From contig NZ_KQ948146.1 in the NCBI RefSeq assembly GCF_001513955.1, forward strand, positions 1-64,000: DNA of 64,000 nucleotides, in the 5' to 3' direction. The translations under genes and the position numbers were made by a program. The notes beneath the pieces are model-generated. The model did not search any database. It had not been told where the DNA came from and saw only the letters and a list, made by a program, of their open reading frames with translations. This stretch comes from Streptomyces pseudovenezuelae (GTDB taxonomy: Bacteria; Actinomycetota; Actinomycetes; Streptomycetales; Streptomycetaceae). Within the stretch, counting starts at the first letter, position 1. Each line of letters opens with the position of its first letter. Below, piece by piece: positions 53,664-61,649 of this stretch.

Positions 53664-53932
53664 GCGGGTCCGCGCCCGAACGGTCCGAGGAGAACATCGA
53701 GTACCGCGTCGCCCACCTGCGCGACCGGCTCGCCGCGGAGGAACTCGGCGAGCTGGGAGTCCGCGCCGAGGTGCGGGCGGGGGCGGTCGTGGTCACCGGC
53801 ACCGTGCCGTCCGCGCAGTGCCGCGAGACCGTCCTGCGGACCGTCCGCGAGGAGCTGGCCGGACTGTCCGTGCACACCGACGTGGTGGTCGCGGAGACCG
53901 CCACGCCCGACCATGCGGAGGAGCTGCCGTGA
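53660..53932 (+). CDS. BON-domain protein
   Basis: A 90-residue protein that is essentially one BON domain: helix YRVAHLRDRLAAEELGELGVR, strand AEVRAGAVVVTGTVPSAQCRETVLRTVREELAGLSVHTDV. BON domains bind phospholipids or act in membrane-associated and osmotic-stress proteins. No signal peptide, so the protein is cytosolic or a partner of a membrane surface. The start overlaps the upstream stop by ATGA and its stop overlaps the next gene's GTG by GTGA, so it is the middle of a coupled trio. Confidence 0.8.
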   Translation: MSGSAPERSEENIEYRVAHLRDRLAAEELGELGVRAEVRAGAVVVTGTVPSAQCRETVLRTVREELAGLSVHTDVVVAETATPDHAEELP

Positions 53933-54654
53933 TCCGCGTCGCCGCCGTGGGGGACATCCACATGGGCCTGGAGAGCCAGGGCGTGCTGCGTCCCGCCTTC
54001 GAGACCCTGTCCGACTGCGCCGACCTGCTCCTGCTGGCCGGGGACCTCACCCGGCACGGCACACCGGAGGAGGCCCGGGTGGTGGCCCAGGAAGTACGCG
54101 ACCTTCCGGTGCCGGTCGTGGCGGTGCTCGGCAACCACGATCACCACGACGAGCAGCCCGAGAAGGTCGCGGCCCTCCTGGAGGACGCCGGCGTGCGGGT
54201 TCTGGAGGGCGAGGGAACGATCGTCGAGTGCGACGGCACGCGGGTGGGCGTGGCCGGCACCAAGGGGTTCGGCGGCGGGTTCGTGGGCCGCAGCGCCGGG
54301 GAGTTCGGCGAGCCGCTGATGAAGGAGTTCGTACGGTACTCACGGCGCTGCGCGGACGGACTGCGCACCGCGCTGGAGGAACTGGAGCGGCAGGGCTGCG
54401 GCACGCGGGTCGCGCTCACCCACTTCTCCCCCGTCGCCGACACGCTGGCCGGCGAGCCACCGGAGATCTACCCGTTCCTCGGCAGCTATCTGCTGGCCGA
54501 GGCGATCGACACCGCGGGTGCCGACCTGAGCGTGCACGGACACGCCCACGCGGGCACGGAGCACGGGATGACGGCCGGCGGCGTGCGGGTGCGCAACGTG
54601 GCCCAGCCCGTGATCCGGCGCGCCTTCAACGTGTACCACCTGCACACGGACTGA
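53929..54654 (+). CDS. Calcineurin-like metallophosphoesterase
   Basis: A 241-residue metallophosphoesterase starting at the GTG that overlaps the BON stop. Metal-binding motifs are complete: GDIHMG (residues about 8-13), LLLAGDLTRHG, VAVLGNHDHHD, THFSP and VHGHAHAG. The superfamily cleaves phosphomono- and diesters, nucleotides included. Third gene of the nucleotidyltransferase-BON-phosphoesterase unit; a synthesis/degradation pair for a nucleotide signal or reversible nucleotidylation is an attractive reading but is inference. Confidence 0.87.
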   Translation: MIRVAAVGDIHMGLESQGVLRPAFETLSDCADLLLLAGDLTRHGTPEEARVVAQEVRDLPVPVVAVLGNHDHHDEQPEKVAALLEDAGVRVLEGEGTIVECDGTRVGVAGTKGFGGGFVGRSAGEFGEPLMKEFVRYSRRCADGLRTALEELERQGCGTRVALTHFSPVADTLAGEPPEIYPFLGSYLLAEAIDTAGADLSVHGHAHAGTEHGMTAGGVRVRNVAQPVIRRAFNVYHLHTD

Positions 54655-54661
54655 CGGTGCC

Positions 54662-55852
54662 TCAGGCGCGGGCGGAGACCCGGTCGTGGTCCTCCCACGC
54701 GGCGTCCCGCAACTCCGGCCGCAACAGGATCTCCACCGCGGTACGGGCCAGCGCCTCCGCCGCCGCGAGCATCACCTGCCGGCCGCGCTCGGAGCCGGCC
54801 GCGACGGCGAACTCGGGCGTGTGGTCCGAGCCTTCCTCCTCCATGATCGCCACGAAGGGGTGGATGGCGGGCACCCGTCCGCTGACGTTGCCGACGTCGG
54901 AGGAACCCAGGTAGACGCCCGGCGCCGGCGGTGTCATCTCGATGCCCGTCCCCGCCAGGTGCCGGGCGAACCGGGCCGACAGCACCGTGCTGTCCCGGAA
55001 GTGCTCGTAGCGCGGCGTGGCCCGTTCCACGGTGACCGTCGTGCCGGTCGCCCGTGCCACCCCCTGGGCGCAGGTCAGCAGTTCCCCGGCCAGGTCCTCC
55101 AGGGCGGCCGTGGTCAGCGCGCGCAGACCGAAGAGGCCCTCCGCGTACTCGGGGACGATGCTGGTGGCCTTGCCGCCGTCCGTGACGATGCCCTGCACGT
55201 GCGAGCCCTCTGGCAGTCTGCGCCCGATCACGGCCAGCGTGTTGAACAGTTGGATGAGGGCGGCGAGCGCGTCGATGCCCTCGGTGGGGTTCCCGGTGGG
55301 GTGGGCGGCCCGCCCGCGGAAGCCGACGCGGTACTGGGCCTGCGCGGTCAGCGGCGCCCACTGCCAGCTGTGCACACCGGGGTGGAACATCAGCGCCGCG
55401 TCGACGTCGTCGAACACTCCGGCGTCGGTCTCGGCGACCTTGCCTCCGCCGCCCTCCTCGGCGGGCGTGCCGATGGCCCACACGGTGCCCGCGTCCCGGT
55501 CGAGCACCGCGCGGGCGGCCAGCGCCGCGCCCAGTCCGGCCGCGGCGATCAGATTGTGGCCGCAGGCGTGGCCGAGGCCGGGCAGGGCGTCGTACTCCAG
55601 CATCAGGGCCACCGCGGGGCGGGCCCTCGTCCCGGAGCGTGCGGTGAACGCGGTGGGCAGTCCGGCGACGTCCCGCTGCACCTTGAACCCCGCCCATTCG
55701 AGTTCCCCGCACAGCAGCGCGGCCGCCCGGTGTTCCTCGAAGGCGTACTCCGGGTCGGAGTGCAGCATCCGCGCCATGTCCCACAGCCGATCCGCCCGTG
55801 CGGCCACCTCTCCGCGCACTCGCGCGAGCACCTCGTCCACGGCATCGGTCAC
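54662..55852 (-). CDS. M20-family amidohydrolase/peptidase
   Basis: A 396-residue M20 metallopeptidase of the AbgB/amidohydrolase subgroup. Metal-site residues are visible: GHACGHNLIAAAGLGAAL (His and Asp-type ligands near residues 95-110), TPAEEGGGGKV (catalytic Glu pair), and EGSDHTPEF at the C-terminal end with the distal His. The dimerisation domain lies at about 175-290. Activities in this group include amidohydrolysis of N-acyl amino acids and p-aminobenzoyl-glutamate. GTG 55852 has GGAGG 6 bases upstream. Stop is 7 bases from the convergent phosphoesterase stop. Confidence 0.87.
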   Translation of the reverse strand: MTDAVDEVLARVRGEVAARADRLWDMARMLHSDPEYAFEEHRAAALLCGELEWAGFKVQRDVAGLPTAFTARSGTRARPAVALMLEYDALPGLGHACGHNLIAAAGLGAALAARAVLDRDAGTVWAIGTPAEEGGGGKVAETDAGVFDDVDAALMFHPGVHSWQWAPLTAQAQYRVGFRGRAAHPTGNPTEGIDALAALIQLFNTLAVIGRRLPEGSHVQGIVTDGGKATSIVPEYAEGLFGLRALTTAALEDLAGELLTCAQGVARATGTTVTVERATPRYEHFRDSTVLSARFARHLAGTGIEMTPPAPGVYLGSSDVGNVSGRVPAIHPFVAIMEEEGSDHTPEFAVAAGSERGRQVMLAAAEALARTAVEILLRPELRDAAWEDHDRVSARA

Positions 55853-56430
55853 AAAGGCCTCCAGGAGCGTCGTACGGCTGTGTCCTGATGCGGGTTCCTT
55901 CCAACTGCCCCCCTTACACCCACCGTTACCGGCTCAGGGACGCGGTTGCTCAGTGACGGCCGGCGGGAGTGGTCAGCCCGGCGCGGTGCACAGGTGCGTG
56001 GGTGCGGCCTCGCTGCCGCGCTCCGGTGGTGACGCCATGGACATCACCGTCGTCGAGGGCCGGCAGGGCGAACGCCCCCTCGGACCGGCTGACCAGGCCA
56101 CTCGCGCGGAGCCTCGGACACCTCGTGGAGACGGACTGGGCCGCCACATCGGGAGGCGCACCATGAAGGACGCCGTCGCCCACACCCTGGGCGCCCTGCC
56201 ACCGACCGCCGCGGACAACGCACTGCACGGGGACACGCTCGCGCAGGCCCCTCGGGCGACCGGGGACGCACGGCTCCTGTAGCCGACGTCGGCGTGGCAC
56301 CCGCGAAAGCCGCGCCGGCTGCGATGCGCCGACGCGTTGATCAAACCATTGTCCCCACAGGTGCTGACAAGCCTGTGACCAGGCATAGAGGGTGCGGCAC
56401 CGGGCACCCGGGGCGACGGAGGTGACAGAC
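55853..56430. other. Large intergenic region
   Basis: 578 bases between the M20 gene and the hemerythrin gene. It carries a doubtful small frame (56037-56282) with a start and stop but little coding character; otherwise nothing recognised beyond the promoters expected here. Confidence 0.45.
56037..56282 (+). CDS. Doubtful 81-residue hypothetical protein
   Basis: An open frame from ATG 56037 to TAG 56280-56282 encoding a polar, Arg/Ala/Pro-rich peptide with no recognised domain. Base composition is coding-like only in the second half, and a different frame (55969-56166) reads an equally protein-like LARSLGHLVETDWAATSGG. It may be the remains of a degraded gene rather than an expressed one. 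Confidence 0.25.
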   Translation: MDITVVEGRQGERPLGPADQATRAEPRTPRGDGLGRHIGRRTMKDAVAHTLGALPPTAADNALHGDTLAQAPRATGDARLL

Positions 56431-56994
56431 ATGGGACACGGAGGAAACGTCATCGACGAGCTGGTGACCGATCACCACGAGGTCGAGGAACTGTTCGGGA
56501 AGATCGAGGCGCTGGCACCCGGTGAGAAGAACCGGAAGGTGTACGCCGACCAGGCCACCATGGAGCTGGTCCGGCACTCGGTCGCGGAGGAGGAGTACCT
56601 CTACCCGGCGGTGCGGGAACACCTGGTCAACGGGAACACCATGGCCGACCGGGAGATCGAGGACCACTCCAAGGCCGAACAGCTGATGAAGGACCTGGAG
56701 CGCTGCGAGGCGGACGACCCCGAGTTCGACCGGCTCGTCACAGAGCTGATGAGCGAGGTCCGCTCGCACATCGCCGAGGAGGAGGAGACCCTCTTCCCGC
56801 AGCTGCGTGTCGCGTGCTCGGAGAAGGAGCTGAACGAGCTGGGCGACAAGGTGCGCCGCGCCAAGAAGATGGCGCCGACCCGTCCGCACCCGTCGGCCCC
56901 GGACACTCCTCCGGCCAACAAGCTGCTCGCTCCGGGAGCGGGCCTGGTCGACCGGCTCCGGGACGCCCTCTCGGGCCGGGGCAAGGAGGACTGA
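56431..56994 (+). CDS. Hemerythrin (HHE) domain protein
   Basis: A 187-residue four-helix bundle with hemerythrin-like metal ligands: DHHEVEELF (helix 1), RHSVAEEEYLYP (helix 2), EDHSKAEQLM (helix 3) and SHIAEEEETLFPQL (helix 4). Such di-iron proteins bind oxygen, nitric oxide or iron. A disordered C-terminal tail (about residues 145-187) ends in an amphipathic helix. GGAGG is 8 bases before ATG 56431. It is a common Streptomyces stress gene. Confidence 0.88.
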   Translation: MGHGGNVIDELVTDHHEVEELFGKIEALAPGEKNRKVYADQATMELVRHSVAEEEYLYPAVREHLVNGNTMADREIEDHSKAEQLMKDLERCEADDPEFDRLVTELMSEVRSHIAEEEETLFPQLRVACSEKELNELGDKVRRAKKMAPTRPHPSAPDTPPANKLLAPGAGLVDRLRDALSGRGKED

Positions 56995-57033
56995 GGCTCC
57001 GCCGCTCCGCCGCCCGTCCTCCGCCGCCCGTCC

Positions 57034-57630
57034 TCAGGCGGCCAGCGCCTCGTCCGGCCCGAGCCGGTCCAGCAGCGCGCCCCGGTGCAGCCCGGCCACC
57101 GATGCGACCAGGTCGGGGTGGCGGAGCAGGGCGGCGGCACTCCGGTCCGTCGCGTCCGGGGCGAGCAGACGGCGGAACACGGCCGGTGAGCCCGTCCCGT
57201 GCTCGCCCCGCGCGAGGTCGGCGACCGCCCGTCCGGCCAGTTCGGGGTCGGTGAGCAGACAGGCCGCCCAGCTGGCCACGACCTCGTCCACCCAGCTGCG
57301 CCAGGCACGGTCCTCGGCGTCCCGGTCGCCGGCGTCCGCGCCGGTGACCCAGTCGAGACGGTCGGAGCCGCCCGGGCCCGCCATGCCGACGAGCGCGACA
57401 TCCATCGCCGTCGGATAGCGCAGCCAGGCGGCGACCGTCACGGCCTGCCGCGCCTGCACCTCGCACAGCGCGGCGGCCAAAGCACCGCCGGCCGGCGGAT
57501 AGGCACGGGTCAGCCACTGGGTGGTCGCCGCGATGACCGGGGAGAGATCTGCTTGCACTGCCGGGCCGCCCGAGGTGCTGGGGACAGGGGACTGCGCGAA
57601 CGGTAGCCCGCTGCCGCGGCGGGGCGACAT
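57034..57630 (-). CDS. Hypothetical protein
   Basis: A 198-residue protein of unknown family: an N-terminal Gly/Pro-rich stretch, then an alpha-helical core rich in Trp/Ala/Arg (RYPTAMDVALVGMAG, AWRSWVDEVVASWAACLL). No motif recognised. GGGGGAGG lies 8 bases before the ATG, a strong translation signal, and the gene follows the mycothiol-enzyme-like gene by 50 bases in the same direction, so it is probably real and co-transcribed. Confidence 0.65.
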   Translation of the reverse strand: MSPRRGSGLPFAQSPVPSTSGGPAVQADLSPVIAATTQWLTRAYPPAGGALAAALCEVQARQAVTVAAWLRYPTAMDVALVGMAGPGGSDRLDWVTGADAGDRDAEDRAWRSWVDEVVASWAACLLTDPELAGRAVADLARGEHGTGSPAVFRRLLAPDATDRSAAALLRHPDLVASVAGLHRGALLDRLGPDEALAA

Positions 57631-57680
57631 GGCTCAGGCCTCCCCCGGCACGTGGCCTCGGCCACACCAGCCCTCGGCGG

Positions 57681-58475
57681 CTACGCCTCCAGCCAGAACC
57701 GGGTGCGCCCGAGCCACAGGTCCAGCAGTTCCGCGTCCCCCCGCGTCTCGACACCGGGCGCCGGGCGGTCGTAGAGGAACAGGAGCAGGTCCCTCACCGG
57801 CCCGCGTACGCTCACGGCGGCCGCGCCGGTCCCGCGCCGCCACACCGGTCGGTCTCCGCCGAGGTCGAGCAGCCACGCCCCCGCCGCCCCCGTGTCGAAG
57901 CCCAGGCTCCGCCCGTGCCCGAGCAGCTCCGGCACGCCCGGCAGCGGCTCGTAGGCCTCGGGAACGGTGGCGAACTCCAGCCACTCCTCCACGGCGTCCA
58001 CCGCGAAAGAATCCTCGACCACGAACTCCGCACCGGTCACGAGGGCCGCGTCGGCCCGGTGCAGGAGGGTCTCGTACGTCATGCGCCGGGCCCAGAACAT
58101 CGCGGACTGCTGCACCAGTTCCTCGTCGGCGGGGGTCCACACCGGCACGTCGGGGCCGGCCGCGCGCAGGGTGCCGGCCAGCCTCGACGCGCCCTCGACG
58201 AGCCAGCCGCCGAGCGCGGAGTCGTGGAGGTGGGCGTAGGCGGCGGGGTCGTTGACCATGTCGTCGTCGGTCGGCTCGGTGGCCCGGGTCCGGACGATGT
58301 CCTCGGCCCACCGGTGGTCACCGCCCACGTGCCGCAGCAAGCGGCCCAGGTCCCAGCCGGGGCAGGTGGGCACCGGGACGCTCGTATCGGCGCCCTTGAC
58401 GTGCCGGGCGAGCAGGTCGGTCTGGGCGACGATCGCGTCGCAGTACTCGTCGAAGGTCAACAACGCTTCCCCCAT
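57681..58475 (-). CDS. Maleylpyruvate-isomerase-family mycothiol-dependent enzyme
   Basis: A 264-residue protein with the MDMPI N-terminal fold (DinB-like helical domain): the metal-binding His is in TCPGWDLGRLLRHVGGDHRW, and MFWARRMTYETLLHRADAALVTG supplies the second His, as in mycothiol-dependent maleylpyruvate isomerase and related transferases. A C-terminal SCP-like domain (about 170-264, VRGPVRDLLLFLYDRP) follows. Mycothiol is the actinobacterial thiol, which supports the genus-level reading of the window. Start uncertain: ATG 58475 given; GGGGGAAG favours TTG 58463 or 58460, and GTG 58502 is possible. Confidence 0.78.
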   Translation of the reverse strand: MGEALLTFDEYCDAIVAQTDLLARHVKGADTSVPVPTCPGWDLGRLLRHVGGDHRWAEDIVRTRATEPTDDDMVNDPAAYAHLHDSALGGWLVEGASRLAGTLRAAGPDVPVWTPADEELVQQSAMFWARRMTYETLLHRADAALVTGAEFVVEDSFAVDAVEEWLEFATVPEAYEPLPGVPELLGHGRSLGFDTGAAGAWLLDLGGDRPVWRRGTGAAAVSVRGPVRDLLLFLYDRPAPGVETRGDAELLDLWLGRTRFWLEA

Positions 58476-58551
58476 CGCCGCGCGATTCGTTATCCCTGCC
58501 ACCTAACCTGACTCCTTCATGCACCACCACCGAACAGAGGGAGACAGGGCC

Positions 58552-59187
58552 ATGCCGGTCAGGGCGGGGAACTCGTGGCTTCGGATGGCCCATGCGGCGT
58601 TGCTGGCGGGTGTGCTGACGGGCTGTTCGGAGGCCGCCGAGGGGGATGACTCCACAGGGTCCGGGCGTCCGTCGGCGGGGGCGGAGACTTCCGCCGCCCG
58701 GGACGAGAAGGCCGAGCGCAGCGGCGGTTCGATCGGCGCCGCCGGCTCGGCGTGCGAGCTGCCGGTTACCTTCGACATGGCGAAGAGCTGGAAGGCCGAG
58801 GCGGTGCAGGCGCCTCTGGAGCAGGGGCCTGTCACCTTGGCGTGCGAGATCGACGCGAAGCCCGCGGGCAACATCGGCTTTCTGCGCGTGTGGGCCGGCG
58901 AACCCGGTGACGCCGACGCCCGGACCGTACTGAAGGCCTTCGTCGCGGCGGAGGACGGGGTGAGCGGGGAGAAATTCAGCGCTTTCACGGCCGGGGGCCT
59001 GTCGGGGGTGAAGGTCGAGTACCTGTACGCCAGTGAGCTGCTGGAGGAGACCAAGAAGGAGAGCGCCTTCGCCGTCACCACCGCGGACGGGCCGGTGGTG
59101 GTGCACCTCGGTGGGCTCGACACCGAGGAGCACGAGGAGATGCTTCCCGCGTACGAACTCGCGCGCCGCACCCTGCGCACCTCCTGA
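58552..59187 (+). CDS. Exported lipoprotein of unknown function
   Basis: A 211-residue protein with a lipoprotein signal: charged start, hydrophobic core and lipobox LLAGVLTGC with Cys at about residue 25. A Ser/Gly/Glu linker leads to an all-beta domain (about 70-205: ACELPVTFDMAKSWKAEAV, GPVTLACEIDAKPAGNIGF, PVVVHLGGLDTEEHEEM). It resembles Streptomyces lipoproteins annotated only as hypothetical. GGGAGACAGG precedes the ATG. It is divergent from the MDMPI gene. Confidence 0.78.
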   Translation: MPVRAGNSWLRMAHAALLAGVLTGCSEAAEGDDSTGSGRPSAGAETSAARDEKAERSGGSIGAAGSACELPVTFDMAKSWKAEAVQAPLEQGPVTLACEIDAKPAGNIGFLRVWAGEPGDADARTVLKAFVAAEDGVSGEKFSAFTAGGLSGVKVEYLYASELLEETKKESAFAVTTADGPVVVHLGGLDTEEHEEMLPAYELARRTLRTS

Positions 59188-59202
59188 GCCACGGCCCCGG
59201 CG

Positions 59203-59841
59203 TCAGGCCTGCGTTCCCGTGTAGAACGCGATCGTCGCGGCCGCGGTCCTCGTCGCCGTCTCCCGGTCCACGCCGGAGGCGGCGTACGCCTCGCCCCATC
59301 CCTCGCCCGAGCCGGTGATGAACGCGCTGCCCTCGGGCGTGGTGTGCCAGGTCGCGGCCTCCTCCTTGCTCAGGCCGCCGCCCGCGAGGTGCAGGGCGAG
59401 TCCGTACAGCCCCAGGTCCCAGCCGACCCCTACGGCGCCGGGCCCGAACTGGTCCCAGAAGTCGTCCGGTACGACGGCCACGTGCTCGAGTTCGAGGGCC
59501 GTGCGCTCCCCCTCCTCGGGGGTGAGGCGCACCTCGACCTCGCTGAAGCCCGGGTCGGGGCCGTACAGCCAGCTCACCCGCAGCCGCTCGGGTTCCACAC
59601 ACTCGAGGATCTCGCCGCCGGCGTTGCCCTCCAGCTGGTAGCGGCCGCCGACCTTGAGCTCGCCGCTGACCGGCATGAACCAGCGGGCGATCCGCTCGGG
59701 AGAGGTCACCGCGTCCCACACGTCGGCGATCTCGGCATCGTACGTACGGCGCAGCAGGACCGTCCGGGCCTCGCCGGTCTCGACCTGCCGGGTGCCGACC
59801 CGCCGGTGCATACGGTTGATCGCGTCGGCGATCTCACTCAT
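59203..59841 (-). CDS. SRPBCC/AHSA1-family protein
   Basis: A 212-residue START-like (AHSA1) domain protein: VLLRRTYDAEIADVWDAVTSPERIARWFMP opens the fold, YQLEGNAGGEILECVEP and WLYGPDPGFSEVEVRLTPEE supply the sheet, and a C-terminal helix runs near GWGEAYAASGVD. The family binds hydrophobic ligands. The gene overlaps the ArsR gene by eight bases, the classical ArsR-SRPBCC pair, whose regulator controls the operon. Confidence 0.86.
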   Translation of the reverse strand: MSEIADAINRMHRRVGTRQVETGEARTVLLRRTYDAEIADVWDAVTSPERIARWFMPVSGELKVGGRYQLEGNAGGEILECVEPERLRVSWLYGPDPGFSEVEVRLTPEEGERTALELEHVAVVPDDFWDQFGPGAVGVGWDLGLYGLALHLAGGGLSKEEAATWHTTPEGSAFITGSGEGWGEAYAASGVDRETATRTAAATIAFYTGTQA

Positions 59842-60211
59842 GCTCGCTCACCTCTCCTTGCAGCCTGCGCTCGCGCTTTCCTCGCGCGAGCTCCGTTCCG
59901 AGCGCGTCCAGCCGCTGGTCCCAGAAACTCCGGAAGCGCTCCAGCCAGGCATCCACCTCCTGGAGCGGGGCGGCCTCGACGGCGTACAGCCGCCGGTTGC
60001 CGTCGGCACGCACCGAGGCGAAGCCGCTCTCCCGCAGCACCCTCAGATGCTGCGAGACGGCCGGCTGGGAGATCCCGAACTCGTCCCGGATCACGGCACT
60101 GACCTCGCCCGACGCCTGCTCCCCCGAGGCGAGCAGTTCCAGTATCCGGCGTCGGACCGGATCTCCGAGTACGTCGAACGCGTGCACCTCACCCACTATG
60201 CCATCCATCAC
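59834..60211 (-). CDS. ArsR-type transcriptional regulator
   Basis: A 125-residue winged-helix protein: VLGDPVRRRILELLASGEQASGEV, ISQPAVSQHLRVLRESGFASVRADGNRRLYAVEA. Classic metal-binding Cys pairs are missing, so it belongs to the non-metal-sensing SRPBCC-linked group. It overlaps the SRPBCC gene and starts 6 bases past an operator-like palindrome. ATG 60211 or 60208 are both possible. Confidence 0.87.
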   Translation of the reverse strand: MMDGIVGEVHAFDVLGDPVRRRILELLASGEQASGEVSAVIRDEFGISQPAVSQHLRVLRESGFASVRADGNRRLYAVEAAPLQEVDAWLERFRSFWDQRLDALGTELARGKRERRLQGEVSEHE

Positions 60212-60421
60212 TTATATAAGCCAAGGCTTAAACAGCAGCTTCAGTGAGCGAAGGCGGCGGCCAGGCTCAGGGCGTGCGTGCGCCACCAGCGCGGCGACGG
60301 TGGCCTCCAGGACCTCCGGCAGGTACCGGACCTGCTCGGCGGTCATCCGCTCGTGCGCGAGCAGGGCGACGACGGGGGCGGAACGCGCCTCACCGTCTGG
60401 GACCTGGCCACCGATCACCAC
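60212..60421 (-). CDS. Small coupled protein or gene fragment
   Basis: A 69-residue frame starting GTG GTG at 60421, overlapping the stop of the PLP enzyme gene (stop 60415-60417) so translation could be coupled. The middle (VALLAHERMTAEQV, PEVLEATVAALVAHARPEPG) has strong third-position GC and looks coding; the last 12 residues (SLKLLFKPWLI) do not and run into the ArsR operator. It may be the tail of a lost gene truncated at this border. No family recognised. Confidence 0.4.
   Translation of the reverse strand: MVIGGQVPDGEARSAPVVALLAHERMTAEQVRYLPEVLEATVAALVAHARPEPGRRLRSLKLLFKPWLI
60217..60230. promoter_or_regulatory. ArsR-type operator
   Basis: TAAGCC-AA-GGCTTA, a dyad perfect except at the centre, 6 bases upstream of the ArsR gene start. 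ArsR proteins repress through such short palindromes by covering the start of transcription or translation. Confidence 0.6.
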
Positions 60422-61647
60422 CCGCTGACACGGCTCCAGAAGGCCTGGACGACCGGCGCGCCGGTCGTCGGCCGCGCGCCGTCGACGACGTGGTAACCGT
60501 GATGCTGGGCCGCAGTGGCACAGGCGTGGTTGGGCAGGATGCGCAGGCGTGTGCCGAGGGGCAGCTCAGGCGGGCGGGTGCCGTCGCGGGCGGTGAGGGT
60601 GCCGTGTTCCTGGCTGGCGGCCGTCATGACCAGTCCCGGGACCGGGTTGCCGGCGAGGTCGGTGACCAGGCCGTATCCCTGATCCTGCGCCTGGACCGCG
60701 GTCCCTCGGTCGCGGGACATGGCCATCCAGCCGCCGTCCGTGAGGATCCAGCCGTACTCGGGGCGATGACCGATGACGGTGACGACGACCGAGAGGGCGA
60801 GGTCGTCGACGCGGCAGACTCCGAGGCCGGCCATCACCAGGTCGAAGAACACGTAGTTGCCCGCGCGCAGTTCGGTGACCCCGGTGAGGTCCTCGGCGGC
60901 GTGGGCGGTGGGAGTGGAACCGACGCTGACGGTGGCCACGGGCAGGCCCGCCGCGCGCAGCCGCTCGGCCGCGGCGACGGCGCTGTCACGTTCGTTCTCC
61001 GCGGCCAGACGCTGTTCGTCGGCGGTGCGGGCGAAGTAGGACTCGCCCGCGTGGGTCAACACCCCGTCCAGGCAGCCCGCTTCGTGCAGGACGCGGCCGA
61101 TCTCCGGGAGACCCCGGGCGTCGGGCCTGAGACCGCCGCGGTGGCCGTCGCAGTCGATCTCGATCTGGCTGGGGACGCGAAGCCCGGCCCGGCGGGAGGC
61201 GTCGGCGACGAACTCCGCCTGCTCCACGCTGTCCAGCAGAACGCGCAGCGTGACACCGCGACGCAACAGGGCGACGACGCGCGGGAGTTTGTGGGGGTCG
61301 ATGCCCACGGCGTAGGTGATGTCGGTGTAACCGCCGTCGGCGAACGCCTCCGCCTCGGCCAGGGTGGACACCGTGACCGGGCAGGGCCTCCCGCCCGCGT
61401 GCAGGAGAGCGGCGACGTCGAGACTCTTGGCGGTCTTCACATGGGGCCGCAGGGTGACACCGAGCCGCTCGACTCTGGCCGCCAGCCGCTCGACGTTGCG
61501 TCTGACCTTGTGGACATCGACGACGGCGAACGGGGTGTCGGGATCGGCGAGGGTCCGCGCGGCGGCGCCCGCGGGGACCCGGACAGGGCTCACAGGAATC
61601 ACGGGGTTCACGGGAGGCACAGGGTTCACAGGGTTCACAGGGTTCAC
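60415..61647 (-). CDS. D-threonine-aldolase/DSD1-like PLP enzyme
   Basis: A 410-residue alanine-racemase-fold PLP enzyme of the D-serine dehydratase/D-threonine aldolase group. PFAVVDVHKVRRNVERLAARV leads to the PLP Lys in RPHVKTAKS (about residue 67); the barrel is followed by a C-terminal NHACATAAQHHG with the His/Cys pair that binds zinc in this group. It removes or cleaves beta-hydroxy D-amino acids. Start: GTG 61647 overlaps the stop of the ornithine-cyclodeaminase-like gene (GTGA), giving an N-terminus of NPV-type repeats; six more in-frame GTGs follow at 9-base intervals. No ribosome site is visible. Confidence 0.8.
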   Translation of the reverse strand: MNPVNPVNPVPPVNPVIPVSPVRVPAGAAARTLADPDTPFAVVDVHKVRRNVERLAARVERLGVTLRPHVKTAKSLDVAALLHAGGRPCPVTVSTLAEAEAFADGGYTDITYAVGIDPHKLPRVVALLRRGVTLRVLLDSVEQAEFVADASRRAGLRVPSQIEIDCDGHRGGLRPDARGLPEIGRVLHEAGCLDGVLTHAGESYFARTADEQRLAAENERDSAVAAAERLRAAGLPVATVSVGSTPTAHAAEDLTGVTELRAGNYVFFDLVMAGLGVCRVDDLALSVVVTVIGHRPEYGWILTDGGWMAMSRDRGTAVQAQDQGYGLVTDLAGNPVPGLVMTAASQEHGTLTARDGTRPPELPLGTRLRILPNHACATAAQHHGYHVVDGARPTTGAPVVQAFWSRVSGW

Positions 61648-61649
61648 AG
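61591..61649 (-). repeat. 9-bp repeat array with seven GTG codons
   Basis: Units of nine bases beginning CAC (plus strand) at 61591, 61600, 61609, 61618, 61627, 61636 and 61645; the units at 61618, 61627 and 61636 are identical and the others vary at one to three positions. On the minus strand every unit supplies a GTG in the same frame as the PLP enzyme, so the protein begins with NPV/PPV/IPV/SPV repeats. Confidence 0.88.
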
